Assembly (NCBI GenBank): GCA_905478995.1 | Contig: CAJQKT010000068.1 | Coordinates: 1-55,208 of the forward strand | Origin: an uncultured Pseudomonadales bacterium | Lineage (GTDB): Bacteria > Pseudomonadota > Gammaproteobacteria > Pseudomonadales > UBA7434 | Length of the DNA stretch: 55,208 nucleotides | Reading direction: 5' to 3' | Shown: piece by piece, positions 10,503-20,410 of the stretch | Layout: each line of letters begins with the position of its first letter | How positions within the stretch are numbered: position 1 is the first letter of the stretch | The notes under the pieces: generated by a model | Databases searched by the model: none | Told to the model about the DNA's origin: nothing | What the model saw: the letters and a program-made list of their open reading frames with translations, nothing else | Translations under genes and position numbers: made by a program

Positions 10503-10804
10503 TCAGCATGATCCGAGCCAGCGGCCATAAAGCACCCAGAATCAATCACCTTAATTTTCTCTAAACGCTTTAGCTGCTTGAGCTGGTATTCGGCACTTTG
10601 CGCCGCCGATCGGTCGCCAATGGGTTGGGAAAAAACCATCTTTAAAGGTCCCTTACCCCTGAGCGCTTTAGCTGCCTTAGCTCCACCCTGACGGTGCTCT
10701 AACAGACGTCTTGCAGGGTCAGTTGAAATACCTGTATAAAAACGACCATCCGCACACTCAATAATATACAAAGACCACGTAGGCGCTTGGTTTATATCCG
10801 CCAT
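10496..10804 (-). CDS. GIY-YIG nuclease-superfamily protein (UPF0213/YhbQ-like)
   Basis: A 102-residue protein with the GIY-YIG core: LYIIECADGRFYTGISTDPARRLLEHRQG, then GPLKMVF and a terminal QLKRLEKIKVI helix. Members of this small family are predicted nucleases, and the cellular role is not settled. The start is taken as ATG at 10804 because it overlaps the upstream gene's TAA by one base (TAATG) and gives the family N-terminus. A longer frame to 10840 would add non-conserved residues. It is translated directly after the metallo-hydrolase gene. Confidence 0.88.
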   Translation of the reverse strand: MADINQAPTWSLYIIECADGRFYTGISTDPARRLLEHRQGGAKAAKALRGKGPLKMVFSQPIGDRSAAQSAEYQLKQLKRLEKIKVIDSGCFMAAGSDHADP

Positions 10805-11715
10805 TAACGGCTCGCCGACGGCTGCAGGCACAACTGCCAATAATCTTGCGCAGCAATACTCTGGTTGTCGCGCGGCGAATTATTGTGCGGCAACTCAAAC
10901 CGCCTCACTTTTTGTTCGGATTCTAATTTAAGCAGGTGCGCCAGCAGTGAGTAACAGGCAATAGGATACAACCGGCTATCAACATCGCTATAAACAATCT
11001 GCACCAAGTCTTTAATATTTATGCGCTCACTGGCTTGCTCAGACGTTGCAAGGCTATCTAGTACCTTCTGCTCGCGACCTAATCGATGTGCGATCAAATA
11101 ATCAAGGACCTTCAGTGGTTCCGGCATCAAGTCGCCGTGAGCCGGAGCTATGACGCTCAGCGGATAAGTCGCTAGGCGACGCAGTGACTCAATGTATTGC
11201 GCCATATCGCCTTGCGGCGGCATAATCACAACGGTAGAGCCATTCATAATGTGATCGCCAGCAAGCAGCATGCCATTATCTTCAGCCACGCCACCTTCAA
11301 CCATAAAACAAAAATGATTATCAACATGCCCAGGCGTATGAATAGCGCGAAGATTACAGTCACTAAACTTGAGTAGCTCGTTGTGCTTGAGTAACACATC
11401 AGGAGTGAAGGTGGCATCTTGCAACGCAATATTACTCGAGACTAAACCATACCTAGGTGCCGAGGTCCGTGCAGCGAGCTTAGCTGCCGCAGGCGAGTGA
11501 TCGCTGTGAGTATGAGTCACTAAGATTGCCTCAAGCCGACCGTCGACCTGTTTTAATATGGCCTCGATGTGTGAATCGATAGCTGGCCCTGGATCCACCA
11601 CAACAAATCTATCGCGCCCAAGAATGTAAGTATTGGTTCCAGCACCGGTCATCGGCCCGGGATTGGGCGCCGTAATACGTCGAACATTTTGCGTGAGTAC
11701 CTGCACATCATTCAT
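10804..11715 (-). CDS. Metallo-beta-lactamase-fold hydrolase (LACTB2-like)
   Basis: A 303-residue cytoplasmic hydrolase. The metal-binding motif is THTHSDH (H68, H70, D72, H73), with later ligands in HTPGHVDNHFC, LLAGDHIM and APAHGD. A C-terminal winged-helix-like tail follows (about 210-295). Relatives include LACTB2-type RNases and glyoxalase II-like enzymes, and the substrate cannot be told from sequence. The start ATG at 11715 fits the conserved N-terminus. It forms a two-gene unit with the GIY-YIG protein. Confidence 0.88.
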   Translation of the reverse strand: MNDVQVLTQNVRRITAPNPGPMTGAGTNTYILGRDRFVVVDPGPAIDSHIEAILKQVDGRLEAILVTHTHSDHSPAAAKLAARTSAPRYGLVSSNIALQDATFTPDVLLKHNELLKFSDCNLRAIHTPGHVDNHFCFMVEGGVAEDNGMLLAGDHIMNGSTVVIMPPQGDMAQYIESLRRLATYPLSVIAPAHGDLMPEPLKVLDYLIAHRLGREQKVLDSLATSEQASERINIKDLVQIVYSDVDSRLYPIACYSLLAHLLKLESEQKVRRFELPHNNSPRDNQSIAAQDYWQLCLQPSASR

Positions 11716-11775
11716 CTACAAGCCACTCTTGCCACGCTGAGCAAAAAAACACGCCTAACCATTGAAAGTCGGCAC

Positions 11776-12966
11776 CTAGTTACAATTGTCGATTGCAACG
11801 ACTGAATCAACATCGGCTTCATAATCGACTCCATCAATTTCAAAACCGAACAGGTTCATAAACTCTTTTTGGTATCCAGAAAAATCCGAAATATCGAGCA
11901 AGTTTTCAGAGGTTACCTGTCCCCAAAGCTCTTCAACCGCTTGCTGGACATGAGGTTGCAATTCTTTTTCATCCACACGTAAACGACCCTGTTCATCGAG
12001 TGGCGAATCCTGTGCATACAAGCGATCGGCTAGCAGAGTATAAATTTGCTCGATACAACCTTCATGGGTGCCGTCTTGTTGCATTATTTTAAACAATAAT
12101 GACAAATAGAGCGGCATGATAGGAATAGCCGAACTAGCCTGCGTCACCACCGCTTTGAGCACTGCTACGCGCGCATCACCGCCTAGAGGCGCTAACTGCT
12201 TCCGAATAGCCAATACTCGATTATCTAAATCCTGCTTAGCTCGACCAATCGTGCCATGCCAATAAATATCCCAAGTCACTTTATCGCCAAGATAAGTATA
12301 AGCCGTTGTTTTCGCGCCAGGCGCTAAGACATCAGCCGCCGCCAATGCATCCATCCACATTTGCCAATCTTCGCCACCCATCACCGCTACAGTATTTGCA
12401 ATTTCTTCTTCAGTAGCAGCGGTAAGCGTGACATCTTGAACAACTTTCTTATCGGTATTAACGCCTCGCTGGGTAACATCCTTACCAATAGGCTTTAACG
12501 TCGAGGTAAAGACCTCACCGGTTTTCGGGTGCTGGCGGCGCGGCGAGGCAAGACTGTAAATAACCAAATCAATCTGACCCAGGTCTTCCTTAATCGCAGC
12601 AATTGCCTGCTGTTTTATTTCATCAGAAAATGCATCGCCATTGATGCTACGCGCATACAGTCCTTCGGCCGCGGCAAATTCGTGAAATGCTGCTGAGTTA
12701 TACCAGCCAGCCGTACCCGGCTTTCTTTCAGTGCCCGGCTTTTCAAAAAACAAACCCAGCGTACTCGCCCCGCCAGCAAAGGCTGCTGATATCCGCGAGG
12801 CAAGGCCATAGCCCGTAGAAGATCCGATAATCAAAACGCGCTTTGGCATTGCCGCAATCGGGCCGCGCTCTTTCACATAATCAATTTGATTCTTCACGTT
12901 TTGGCGACATCCCTCAGGATGAGTGGTGACACACATGAAGCCGCGAACCTTAGGCTTAATTACCAT
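11776..12966 (-). CDS. fabV: Trans-2-enoyl-ACP/CoA reductase, FabV type
   Basis: NADH-dependent enoyl-ACP reductase that completes each cycle of type II fatty acid synthesis; FabV enzymes are often intrinsically triclosan-tolerant. The start is ATG at 12966, giving the family N-terminus [10 protein letters not shown] and 396 residues. The upstream in-frame TTG at 13005 is less likely. The nucleotide-binding loop is GSSTGYG (48-54). The FabV catalytic pair Tyr-x8-Lys is present exactly as Y235 and K244 ([11 protein letters not shown]). I see no other enoyl-ACP reductase gene in the window. Confidence 0.97.
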   Translation of the reverse strand: MVIKPKVRGFMCVTTHPEGCRQNVKNQIDYVKERGPIAAMPKRVLIIGSSTGYGLASRISAAFAGGASTLGLFFEKPGTERKPGTAGWYNSAAFHEFAAAEGLYARSINGDAFSDEIKQQAIAAIKEDLGQIDLVIYSLASPRRQHPKTGEVFTSTLKPIGKDVTQRGVNTDKKVVQDVTLTAATEEEIANTVAVMGGEDWQMWMDALAAADVLAPGAKTTAYTYLGDKVTWDIYWHGTIGRAKQDLDNRVLAIRKQLAPLGGDARVAVLKAVVTQASSAIPIMPLYLSLLFKIMQQDGTHEGCIEQIYTLLADRLYAQDSPLDEQGRLRVDEKELQPHVQQAVEELWGQVTSENLLDISDFSGYQKEFMNLFGFEIDGVDYEADVDSVVAIDNCN

Positions 12967-13122
12967 AATCAAAAAATCCTTGGAAAAAAATGGAGCGTAA
13001 ATCAATACGCCTTCTTAATAAATCCAGCCAATGGCAGCGCTTGCCCAAAAAAACCAGGATTAATCGACTCAATGCGGGCTACGAGCAATCGTCTAGGTGC
13101 AATCAGTAAGGCGCCACGAGCA

Positions 13123-13152
13123 TTGGATGCTGTTGGGCTGGTGCATTATAAT
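13123..13152 (+). promoter_or_regulatory. Candidate promoter for miaE
   Basis: TTGGAT at 13123-13128, an 18-base spacer and a perfect -10 TATAAT at 13147-13152, about 57 bp before the miaE ATG. The -10 is embedded in the palindrome GCATTATAATGC, so it could also serve the divergent fabV gene. Confidence 0.45.
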
Positions 13153-13208
13153 GCGCTCCGTCAGTTATAACAGCCACAAAAATTGCGCACTGCGTACTCA
13201 GGAAAATC

Positions 13209-13829
13209 ATGTCAGAACCCAAGGACCACGCCTCCCCCATTATCGTTGATCAACCGATTCAACCCCTTCGCTATGCCACACAGACCCGTTGGGTTGATGC
13301 TGTGATGGCCGATTTTGATACGTTTATGCAAGACCATGCCGCTGCCGAAAAGAAGGCTTCGGGCATGGCCATGTCGATGATTTCACACTACCCTGACCGT
13401 ACTAAACTCGTTGAGGCAATGTCAGAGCTTGCGGTAGAAGAGCTGAGCCACTTCCGTGAAGTCGTGCGCTGGATACATCGAAGGGGTAGCCGGCTGGCTG
13501 CCGATCAAAAAGACGCTTATGTGGTGGGCTTTCGCAAACATATCAGACAGGGCAAGGATATTTATTTTTTAGACCGCTTAATCATTGCCGGAATCATTGA
13601 GGCGCGAGGCTGTGAACGATTTGGCTTAGTGGCTGATGCGCTTGAGGACGGCGCGCTAAAGCGCTTCTACAACGGCATCGCACGCTCAGAACAACGACAT
13701 CTTTCACTATTTGATACGCTGGCCAAGCATTACTTTAACTCAGCCGAAGTCGACGAACGAACAGACACATTGCTTGATGTAGAAGCAGAAATCATTGCCA
13801 ACTTACCCATATGCGCCGCGCTGCATTGA
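13209..13829 (+). CDS. miaE: tRNA-(2-methylthio-N6-isopentenyl-A37) hydroxylase
   Basis: Non-haem diiron monooxygenase that hydroxylates ms2i6A37 in tRNAs reading UNN codons. The 206-residue protein has both diiron motifs: E78-LSH-81 (EELSHFREV) and E161-QRH-164 (SEQRHLSLF), plus E131 in IIEARGCERF. The start ATG at 13209 has AGGA a few bases upstream. Its 3' end abuts a glycosyltransferase-like gene on the same strand. Confidence 0.95.
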   Translation: MSEPKDHASPIIVDQPIQPLRYATQTRWVDAVMADFDTFMQDHAAAEKKASGMAMSMISHYPDRTKLVEAMSELAVEELSHFREVVRWIHRRGSRLAADQKDAYVVGFRKHIRQGKDIYFLDRLIIAGIIEARGCERFGLVADALEDGALKRFYNGIARSEQRHLSLFDTLAKHYFNSAEVDERTDTLLDVEAEIIANLPICAALH

Positions 13830-13845
13830 AATCCACCGCCGCTGC

Positions 13846-15213
13846 ATGCCGGCAGGCGACTCACACACTACAGGTTGTTATTACAACGTGAGTGCGCCCT
13901 CCGCTGCCACAGAAAAATACCTAGCTCTATATGCCGAGGCAGAAGCACACTATGTTGTCTCATGCATCCCTAATGCGGTGCACTATGACAATTGCCTGTG
14001 TATTCCTGCTTTTGATGAAAATGCCGAGCTGCTAACCCGTCTAGCGCTATTCGCAAAAAGCCATCTCAAATGCCTATTCATCTTGGTCATCAACCAGCCT
14101 GCGCGTATTACTGCTGCCAGTAAAGCCAACCTAGCACTCGTTGCCACTATCGAAAAAAAACTCGTAAAGCAGCAAAGCCATCATAATCTTAACCTTTATG
14201 CGCTCAACGACGCCAACGACTTGCTGGTCGTTGATCGATATACTCAGGGAAATCAAATACCCAGCTTACAAGGCGTCGGTCAAGCAAGAAAAATAGCTGC
14301 AGATATCGCGCTTCGTTTAATTGCCCTGGAGCGAATTCGCAAGCCTTGGATCTTTTGCACTGATGCCGATGTGACGCTTCCGGCCAATTATTTTTCCGCA
14401 GTAAATGATAAAAACAAAGGCTCAACAAACAACATAGCCGCTTATTTATTCCCCTTTCAACACGTCGCTGAGTCTGAAGGCGCCGATAAAAAGCTCACAT
14501 CGTTCACGCATCTCTATGAGCGCCGCATCAATGCCTATACCGCCGGCTTAACCTTCGCAGGATCGCCTTATGCCTACCATACTCTGGGTAGCACTTTATG
14601 CATTTCAGCCTCGCACTACGCCGTGGTGCGAGGCTTTCCTCGGCGTTCAGCCGGTGAAGACTTTTACCTCCTGAACAAACTACGCAAAACTGGCGAGATC
14701 GCCTTACTGAGCCAACCTGTTATTTTTATTGATGCTCGCCAATCCACACGAACACCATTCGGTACAGGCGCCGCAGTCAAGACAATGCTTAGTGAAACTA
14801 ACGATGAAATGGCCGTATTTTATCATCCAGTATTATTTGATTATTTAAAAACGCTTTTGCAATGGTTCTCGCATTTGAGTGCAACCTACGCCGCAAAAAA
14901 GGCGCCCATTTCAGCTAATGATTGGCAACTAAATTTGCGCAAATTTGGTCTTTTAGCAAACCAAGACGTTGCTCAGCTAGAGGCTATTGAAGAAAGCCTA
15001 AACGCCTTGGATTTTTCGCGAGGTTTTTCGCACTGCCTTAAGCAGACAAAAACAGAGTTGGAATTTTCAAAACAGTTGTTTTATTGGTTTGATGCCTTCC
15101 GAACGTTAAAATGGCTGCATCATCTTCGCGCTAGTAACGTCGCACTGAGCAACCTCAATGAAGACGAGTTTATTAAGCAGTGGTATTTGCTCGACAACAA
15201 ACAGGCCACTTAA
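13846..15213 (+). CDS. Glycosyltransferase-like (GT-A fold) protein
   Basis: A protein of about 455 residues with a GT-A-like core: CLCIPAFDENAELL as the nucleotide-binding start, LQGVGQARKIAADIALRLI, then CTDADVTLP carrying a DxD metal motif. Later SAGEDFYLLNKLRKTGEI matches the acceptor-side ED motif of family 2 transferases. No transmembrane segment is evident. The sugar and acceptor cannot be inferred. I chose the ATG at 13846. A TTG at 13795 would extend it by 17 residues and overlap miaE by 35 bases. No other envelope-sugar genes are nearby. Confidence 0.72.
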   Translation: MPAGDSHTTGCYYNVSAPSAATEKYLALYAEAEAHYVVSCIPNAVHYDNCLCIPAFDENAELLTRLALFAKSHLKCLFILVINQPARITAASKANLALVATIEKKLVKQQSHHNLNLYALNDANDLLVVDRYTQGNQIPSLQGVGQARKIAADIALRLIALERIRKPWIFCTDADVTLPANYFSAVNDKNKGSTNNIAAYLFPFQHVAESEGADKKLTSFTHLYERRINAYTAGLTFAGSPYAYHTLGSTLCISASHYAVVRGFPRRSAGEDFYLLNKLRKTGEIALLSQPVIFIDARQSTRTPFGTGAAVKTMLSETNDEMAVFYHPVLFDYLKTLLQWFSHLSATYAAKKAPISANDWQLNLRKFGLLANQDVAQLEAIEESLNALDFSRGFSHCLKQTKTELEFSKQLFYWFDAFRTLKWLHHLRASNVALSNLNEDEFIKQWYLLDNKQAT

Positions 15214-15252
15214 GAACTCAAAACATCAAAAATAGAGTGGCAAGGTCAATCG

Positions 15253-16233
15253 CTAACGATTCTTTTGCCTAGCCGGCGGAGGTGCGCCAATATGTGGCTG
15301 CTTGCGTTCATTGGCCAGATCAATTTGTTTCTGACGCTCTGCAAAACGCGCTTTTTGCTCATCAGATGACTCGTTGTAACACAGCGGACAACACACTCCG
15401 CGCACATACTCAGGCGCTTGCTTAAGTTCTTCAGTGATTGGGCGACGACAGCCATGGCATTGATCGTAGGAACCCGGTTTAAGGTCATGCTGCACAGTAA
15501 CCCTATTGTCAAAGACGAAACATTCACCACTCCATAAGCTTTCATTCTCTGGGACTTTCTCGAGGTACTTTAAAATCCCGCCTTTAAGATGATAAACATC
15601 AGTAAAACCCTGCTGCAATAAATAAGCCGTCGATTTTTCACATCGAATACCACCGGTGCAATACATAGCAACTTTTTTGTTTTTAGATGGGTCGAGATTT
15701 TCTTCTACGAATTTAGGAAAATCACGAAATGTTTTAGTCTGCGGATTGATTGCTCCAGAAAATGCGCCAATTTCTGCCTCGTAGTCATTGCGAGTATCAA
15801 TAATTGTCACATCGGGGTCAGAAATAAGCGCATTCCACTCTTCTGCCTCGACATAGCTCCCGGTTCTATATTGAGGATTTATATCTGACACACCAAGAGT
15901 TACGATTTCTTTTTTTATTTTCACCTTCATTCGATAAAAAGGAATATTACTATCTAACGATTCTTTACAATCTATGTCAGCAAAGCGTGCATCTAAACGC
16001 AAGTAGGCCAATACAGCATCAACCCCTTGACGACTACCGGCTATCGTGCCGTTAATTCCTTCGCTTGCCAGTAATAACGTGCCCCTTACTTCAGCGGCGA
16101 TACACGCCTCAAGTAGCGGTTCACGCAGCGCGTGATAATCATCCAACTCAACAAACTTATACAATGCCGCCACGACCACAGGTGTGCAAGAATCGTTATT
16201 CGTGGTGGGTGAAAATAATGAGATATCAGACAT
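15253..16233 (-). CDS. trhO: tRNA uridine(34) hydroxylase, rhodanese family
   Basis: Oxygen-dependent 5-hydroxylation of U34 in tRNA (YceA/TrhO family). The 326-residue protein has an N-terminal ferredoxin-like domain (about 15-115), a rhodanese domain (about 130-230) with active-site loop YCTGGIRC (C192, C198), and a C-terminal cysteine-rich stretch (CHGC ... CCPLC). It lies 17 bases downstream of bolA on the same strand, so they probably form one unit. Confidence 0.95.
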   Translation of the reverse strand: MSDISLFSPTTNNDSCTPVVVAALYKFVELDDYHALREPLLEACIAAEVRGTLLLASEGINGTIAGSRQGVDAVLAYLRLDARFADIDCKESLDSNIPFYRMKVKIKKEIVTLGVSDINPQYRTGSYVEAEEWNALISDPDVTIIDTRNDYEAEIGAFSGAINPQTKTFRDFPKFVEENLDPSKNKKVAMYCTGGIRCEKSTAYLLQQGFTDVYHLKGGILKYLEKVPENESLWSGECFVFDNRVTVQHDLKPGSYDQCHGCRRPITEELKQAPEYVRGVCCPLCYNESSDEQKARFAERQKQIDLANERKQPHIGAPPPARQKNR

Positions 16234-16250
16234 AAAAAATACAACGCCCT

Positions 16251-16571
16251 CTAACTAGAGCGCGTACTGCCTCCTAAACAATCGGGTGACGTTGGCACGT
16301 GTGCTGAATGCTTGACCCATTCATCCGGCGAATAGGTATGCAATGCTAAGGCATGAACTGGCCCATCTAATTCTTCGGCTAGCTCTTGATAAATCCGCTG
16401 ATGCCTTGCAACTGGACGAATGCCAACAAAGCTCTGAGCCACAATGGTCACTTTAAAATGCGTTTCAGAATTTTCTGGAACCGCATGCATAGCGCTTTCA
16501 TTGACCACATCAAGAAAGTCAGGTTGCATCGCCTGAGTTAACTTATCAATAATTTGCTGCTGCACTAACAT
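16251..16571 (-). CDS. bolA: BolA-family protein
   Basis: A 106-residue BolA-type protein, a partner of monothiol glutaredoxins in iron-sulphur handling and of envelope-stress gene control. Key features are [24 protein letters not shown], the signature R-H-Q-R-IY ([11 protein letters not shown]) and [12 protein letters not shown]. The start is ATG at 16571; the open frame extends further upstream without conserved sequence. It is transcribed with trhO. Confidence 0.93.
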   Translation of the reverse strand: MLVQQQIIDKLTQAMQPDFLDVVNESAMHAVPENSETHFKVTIVAQSFVGIRPVARHQRIYQELAEELDGPVHALALHTYSPDEWVKHSAHVPTSPDCLGGSTRSS

Positions 16572-16959
16572 GATTGACCATACCTCATTACGAATAAGCC
16601 TTCTGACACTTAATCGCACGTTATAAGAACCTACTATAAAAAACTGCAATACTAAGGAGCCATTCATCTCCTTTACTAACCTTTGCTAATCTTGCCTCAC
16701 TGCTCCGCTAAGCAACCGCAACGCCTAAAGAGGACAAAACAACAGTTGCCAATGAGCGTGCGTATTTTAGCGCAAACGCGGCTTTTTAATGACTCTCAGC
16801 TAGTGTAATCGCTATAATTTACCAAAGCAGACCGGATTTTCGGGGCCAAGTTTTAGGTTTGGCAACGTTTGCCAATCTGGAGTAAGGTGGAGCCACGCTC
16901 GTCCATGAGGCAATCAATGCATAATTTAATGCCCAACTTAACGCAAAGCATCTTTATTT
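16572..16959. other. 388-bp intergenic region with promoter-like and palindromic elements
   Basis: A perfect TATAAT lies at 16813-16818 on the plus strand with only a weak -35 (TGACTC near 16790). Further on, TTGGCA (16859-16864) and TGCCAA (16870-16875) form an inverted repeat around ACGTT. These could drive and regulate the plus-strand gene starting at 16960. No other gene is seen. Confidence 0.35.
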
Positions 16960-17754
16960 ATGACTGATAACAAGACGGTAAGACGATTTGATATTATCTT
17001 CGAAGGCAACACCGTCGACGGTATTGCCGCCAGCGAAGTTAAGCATAATCTTCAGCAATTACTTGCCGCCACTGAAACTGAAATAGAGCGTTTATTTTCG
17101 GGGCAAACCATCGCCATCAAAGAAAATCTAGACCGCCAAACCGCCACTCAACTCCAGCAAGCGCTCATGCGAGCAGGAGCAAAAATTCAATTAGTGCTGC
17201 ATCGTCCATCGGCAGCCACCCCAGTGGCAGCAGCAGAGGAAGCGGATAGCTGGCAGTCAGGCCACACTTCATTCGAGGTGATGCCAGCCGGCACAGCACT
17301 CTCAGAGACGAGCCCCACTAGCACAACCATCCGCACGATTGATACCCAACACTTGCAAACAGTCGAGCAAACACGCTCAGGAGCGGCGATCTTCGAGGTG
17401 CAAGCAAACATTAATATTCGCACCGAATCTAGGTATCCCGGACCCAGCGACATGCAACTTAGTAATATTGAACTGAGCAACAGCTGGGGCCTAGCTGAGC
17501 CAGGTACATTGCTAGCAGCAGTCACTCCGCAGGCAGACAGCCGTATTGACACAGATCACATTGAACTGGCCAAACCAATACAAAACTCTGCTGATGATGT
17601 AGTCAGTTCAGTCGAAAGGCCCGACACCCATAATCAGATCACAGCAAGCACTTTTTCAGTCACCAGCCTAGGGGCAGACCTTCTTCATCCGCATGAAAAA
17701 AAGCCCACCATCGAGGCTAATATCGACACGTCACAATTATCTATACTGGACTAA
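16960..17754 (+). CDS. Hypothetical protein with a conserved small N-terminal domain
   Basis: 264 residues, not assigned to a named family. Residues about 8-85 (FDIIFEGNTVDGIAASEVKHNLQQLLAATETEIERLF, then GAKIQLVL) resemble a compact alpha/beta domain seen at the start of various gammaproteobacterial proteins of unknown function. The rest is low-complexity, Ser/Thr/Gln-rich and probably disordered. It has no signal peptide or membrane segment. The ATG at 16960 lacks a strong ribosome site. The stop is 22 bp from the end of a convergent response regulator. Confidence 0.75.
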   Translation: MTDNKTVRRFDIIFEGNTVDGIAASEVKHNLQQLLAATETEIERLFSGQTIAIKENLDRQTATQLQQALMRAGAKIQLVLHRPSAATPVAAAEEADSWQSGHTSFEVMPAGTALSETSPTSTTIRTIDTQHLQTVEQTRSGAAIFEVQANINIRTESRYPGPSDMQLSNIELSNSWGLAEPGTLLAAVTPQADSRIDTDHIELAKPIQNSADDVVSSVERPDTHNQITASTFSVTSLGADLLHPHEKKPTIEANIDTSQLSILD

Positions 17755-17776
17755 TCTAGCCCGCACTCGCTCCGAC

Positions 17777-18451
17777 TCAATGTGACTCAAGAACATAACC
17801 CGCACCGCGCACAGTACGCAGCAGGGGCACATCGAAGTCTTTATCAATTTTTTGCCGCAAGCGACTGATGTGAACATCAATCACGTTAGTTTGCGGATCA
17901 AAATGATAGTCCCATACATTTTCAAGCAGCATGGTGCGTGAAACAACTTGACCGGCATGACGCATCAAAAACTCTAACAAACGAAACTCTCGAGGCTGTA
18001 ACAGCAGCTTTTTACCGGCTCTAGTCGCCTCATGTGCCAATAGATCAATTTCCAAGTCAGCCACAACCAAGCTTGTCACCCGACTATCCATTTGGCGACG
18101 ACGCACCAAGGCCTGAACCCTGATATACAACTCATCAAAATCGAATGGCTTGGTTAGATAATCATCCGCGCCTATCGTGAGGCCTTGCACGCGATCATCA
18201 ACATGACCCAGCGCACTGAGTACCAAGATAGGTGTGATGTCGCCTGCTTCGCGCAGTGTGTTAATAATGGTTATGCCATCAACTTCTGGCAACATTCTAT
18301 CCACAATTAATGCATCATGACTTCCCGTGCCAGCCAGCTGCAGACCCTGCGCGCCATCAGCCGCATGGACAACGCTATCGCCTTGCTGGGCAAAGCCCTG
18401 ACAAATAAAATCAGCCACACTGGCGTCATCTTCAATGAGTAAAATTTGCAT
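17777..18451 (-). CDS. OmpR/PhoB-type response regulator without a neighbouring kinase
   Basis: 224 residues starting at ATG 18451 (MQILLIEDD). The receiver domain has the phosphoacceptor D51 (LIVDRMLPEVDG) and K101 (LTKPFDF). The winged-helix DNA-binding domain is at the C-terminus (LLLQPREFRLLEFLMRHAGQVVSRTMLLENVW ... IDVHISRLRQKID). Sequence flavour is close to QseB/CopR-type regulators. No histidine kinase is adjacent, so it is an orphan here. A TTG nine bases upstream is a less likely start. Confidence 0.94.
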   Translation of the reverse strand: MQILLIEDDASVADFICQGFAQQGDSVVHAADGAQGLQLAGTGSHDALIVDRMLPEVDGITIINTLREAGDITPILVLSALGHVDDRVQGLTIGADDYLTKPFDFDELYIRVQALVRRRQMDSRVTSLVVADLEIDLLAHEATRAGKKLLLQPREFRLLEFLMRHAGQVVSRTMLLENVWDYHFDPQTNVIDVHISRLRQKIDKDFDVPLLRTVRGAGYVLESH

Positions 18452-18771
18452 TTCAATCAAGTCCCTAATAGGTGCGCTATTTAAAGTTACACAGAGCCGT
18501 CATCACTTGTCACTGCGAACTCAAGGCACAATGCCACCAAGCCTGGCAGACACACAAGCGGATGGATATTGCTGCTGTGATTTTAGATGATAAAGCAGTT
18601 ATACCCATCTTAGTATTGCAAGACGTTCATTTAACCGTCGATAATAGATCACTGAGATACAGCTGCCACGACATGCCGGTATAAACAGCACTCATTTGTT
18701 GATTATGCCTTGCAATAAAAAGCCACTGCCAACCATACGTTTTTTAACCCAACAACGCATCCGAGTTAACC
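18452..18771. other. 320-bp divergent region without a convincing gene
   Basis: It separates the orphan response regulator (minus) from the RDD gene (plus). A 70-codon plus-strand frame starting near 18472 has no recognisable domain or ribosome site and was not called. I see no strong promoter, repeat or terminator. Confidence 0.4.
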
Positions 18772-19275
18772 ATGAATACCACTACCAACGAGCCTATCGC
18801 AGGACTGGGCAGACGCCTATTTGCCATGGTTTATGATGTTTTACTGCTTCTTGCACTACTATTTTGCGTGGCTGGCGCCTATTTCACCGTGTTAACCGTT
18901 ATTGAGGGGAACACAGCAGCCGTCGCAAGTATTGGTGCGGCAAGTACCGGCGATGTAGTGCATGAACTCGAAGTCGTAGAGCCTGGCTGGCTTTTCTACC
19001 CGCTTATGCTGTTTGTTTACTGCGGATTCTATTGCTATTTTTGGTTCCAATCGGGCCAGACTTTAGGTATGCGGGCATGGAAGATCAAACTCGTTGCCGT
19101 AGATGCTCCCCACCCCTCCTTAAGTCAATTAGGCTTGCGCATGCTAACTGCAGTGTTGTCGATAGGCTTTCTGGGATTAGGCTATTTAACGCTATTAATC
19201 AATCGAGATGCAGGCACGTGGCACGATCGCTTGTCAAAAACACGTATCGTAACCTTAGCCTCAAAAGCCTCTTAA
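18772..19275 (+). CDS. RDD-family integral membrane protein
   Basis: 167 residues. The N-terminus GLGRRLFAMVYDVLLLLALLFCV carries the Arg-x-x-x-x-Asp pattern of RDD proteins at the edge of the first membrane helix. Further helices lie at about 62-82 and 118-138, with a periplasmic loop between the first two and the typical QTLGMRAWKIKLV and DAGTWHDRLSKTRIV motifs. Some RDD proteins act in ion exchange, but the role here is unknown. It converges on lptG. Confidence 0.88.
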   Translation: MNTTTNEPIAGLGRRLFAMVYDVLLLLALLFCVAGAYFTVLTVIEGNTAAVASIGAASTGDVVHELEVVEPGWLFYPLMLFVYCGFYCYFWFQSGQTLGMRAWKIKLVAVDAPHPSLSQLGLRMLTAVLSIGFLGLGYLTLLINRDAGTWHDRLSKTRIVTLASKAS

Positions 19276-19310
19276 CGGGGCCGATACACGCTTTCAATAA
19301 TAAGCTTGCG

Positions 19311-20375
19311 CTAACGGGCCTTGTTAAGCATAAGAATTCCAGCGAACACACACAGAAGAATAGGGATTAACACGGCAATCAAAGGCGAAAAACCATAGAT
19401 CAAACTTGCCGGCCCCAACAAGTTTTGCGTGAATTGAAATGCGATTCCCACCACAATGCCCACAAAAACTCTAAACCCCATGGTAGCTGAGCGCAGTGGC
19501 CCAAAGACAAACGACAGTGCTATCAATACCAAGCCAAAAATAGCCACAGGCTGTAAACATTTTTGCCAAAAAGCCAGCTGATAGGGCCCTGCATCTAAAC
19601 CTTGTTCCTGTAAATAGTCGCTGTAATACACCAAGCTTTGCATTGCCAATTCACTGGGCTCATTAACCAAAAAAGCTAACGATGCTGGCGTCAATGTGCT
19701 GTTCCAGATGAGTGTTGTAAGCTCACGGGTGCGTATCGCCGATTGATTAAATTCAGTATCTTTTACATCTTCAAGCAGCCATTGGTCTTTTTGATAAGTC
19801 GCCCGAGTTGCAGTGCGCGCCGTGCTCAGCTCGCCGTCTGAAAATTCAAATAATGTTATGCCATAGAGGACACCTCCTGGCTGCACAACACTGAAATGCA
19901 TGAAGGTATCGCCCTCACGATGCCACAGTCCCGTCCTACCCGACACCATTGAATGCGTTGAGCCCCAGAGCTTTAAATCCTTATGTGTTTTAGCCCAGCG
20001 ATCGGTAGTTGGCGCCACAAACTCACCTACCAGCATCGAAAAAATAATAACTAAAAAAACCGGCCTAAAAGCATAATCAGCAAGCTTAACTAACGAGATT
20101 CCGCTGGCGCGCATGACCACAATCTCACTACTGCTAGCTAACAGCCCCATACCGACCAAACTACCGATCAAGGCCGCCAAAGGCACGTACTCATTAATAC
20201 TTCCAGGAACCGTTAGCAACACATAATAAATGGCCTGAATAAAGGTATAGGCCTCACGAAGATCGCCTAACTGATCGACAATAGCGGCAATAACGTCAAG
20301 CCCCAACACTAATAAAAAAACCAACAAAATACTTCCGCCCACGGTGCTGGCGATGTAACCACTGAGTTTATTCAC
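19311..20375 (-). CDS. lptG: LPS export permease LptG
   Basis: Inner-membrane subunit of the LptB2FG transporter that extracts lipopolysaccharide and feeds the Lpt bridge. 354 residues with three N-terminal helices, a periplasmic jellyroll (about 100-270) and three C-terminal helices. VMRASGISLVKLADY is the typical coupling-helix motif for LptB. The start is GTG at 20375 with GGAGG nine bases before it. It follows lptF by 35 bp. Confidence 0.96.
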   Translation of the reverse strand: MNKLSGYIASTVGGSILLVFLLVLGLDVIAAIVDQLGDLREAYTFIQAIYYVLLTVPGSINEYVPLAALIGSLVGMGLLASSSEIVVMRASGISLVKLADYAFRPVFLVIIFSMLVGEFVAPTTDRWAKTHKDLKLWGSTHSMVSGRTGLWHREGDTFMHFSVVQPGGVLYGITLFEFSDGELSTARTATRATYQKDQWLLEDVKDTEFNQSAIRTRELTTLIWNSTLTPASLAFLVNEPSELAMQSLVYYSDYLQEQGLDAGPYQLAFWQKCLQPVAIFGLVLIALSFVFGPLRSATMGFRVFVGIVVGIAFQFTQNLLGPASLIYGFSPLIAVLIPILLCVFAGILMLNKAR

Positions 20376-20410
20376 GCCAGCGAACCTCCGTGACCAATAA
20401 TATTATTGGA

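Noticed and set aside
18472-18684. 70-codon plus-strand frame between the response regulator and the RDD gene
   Set aside because: No family signal and no Shine-Dalgarno; random-looking composition.
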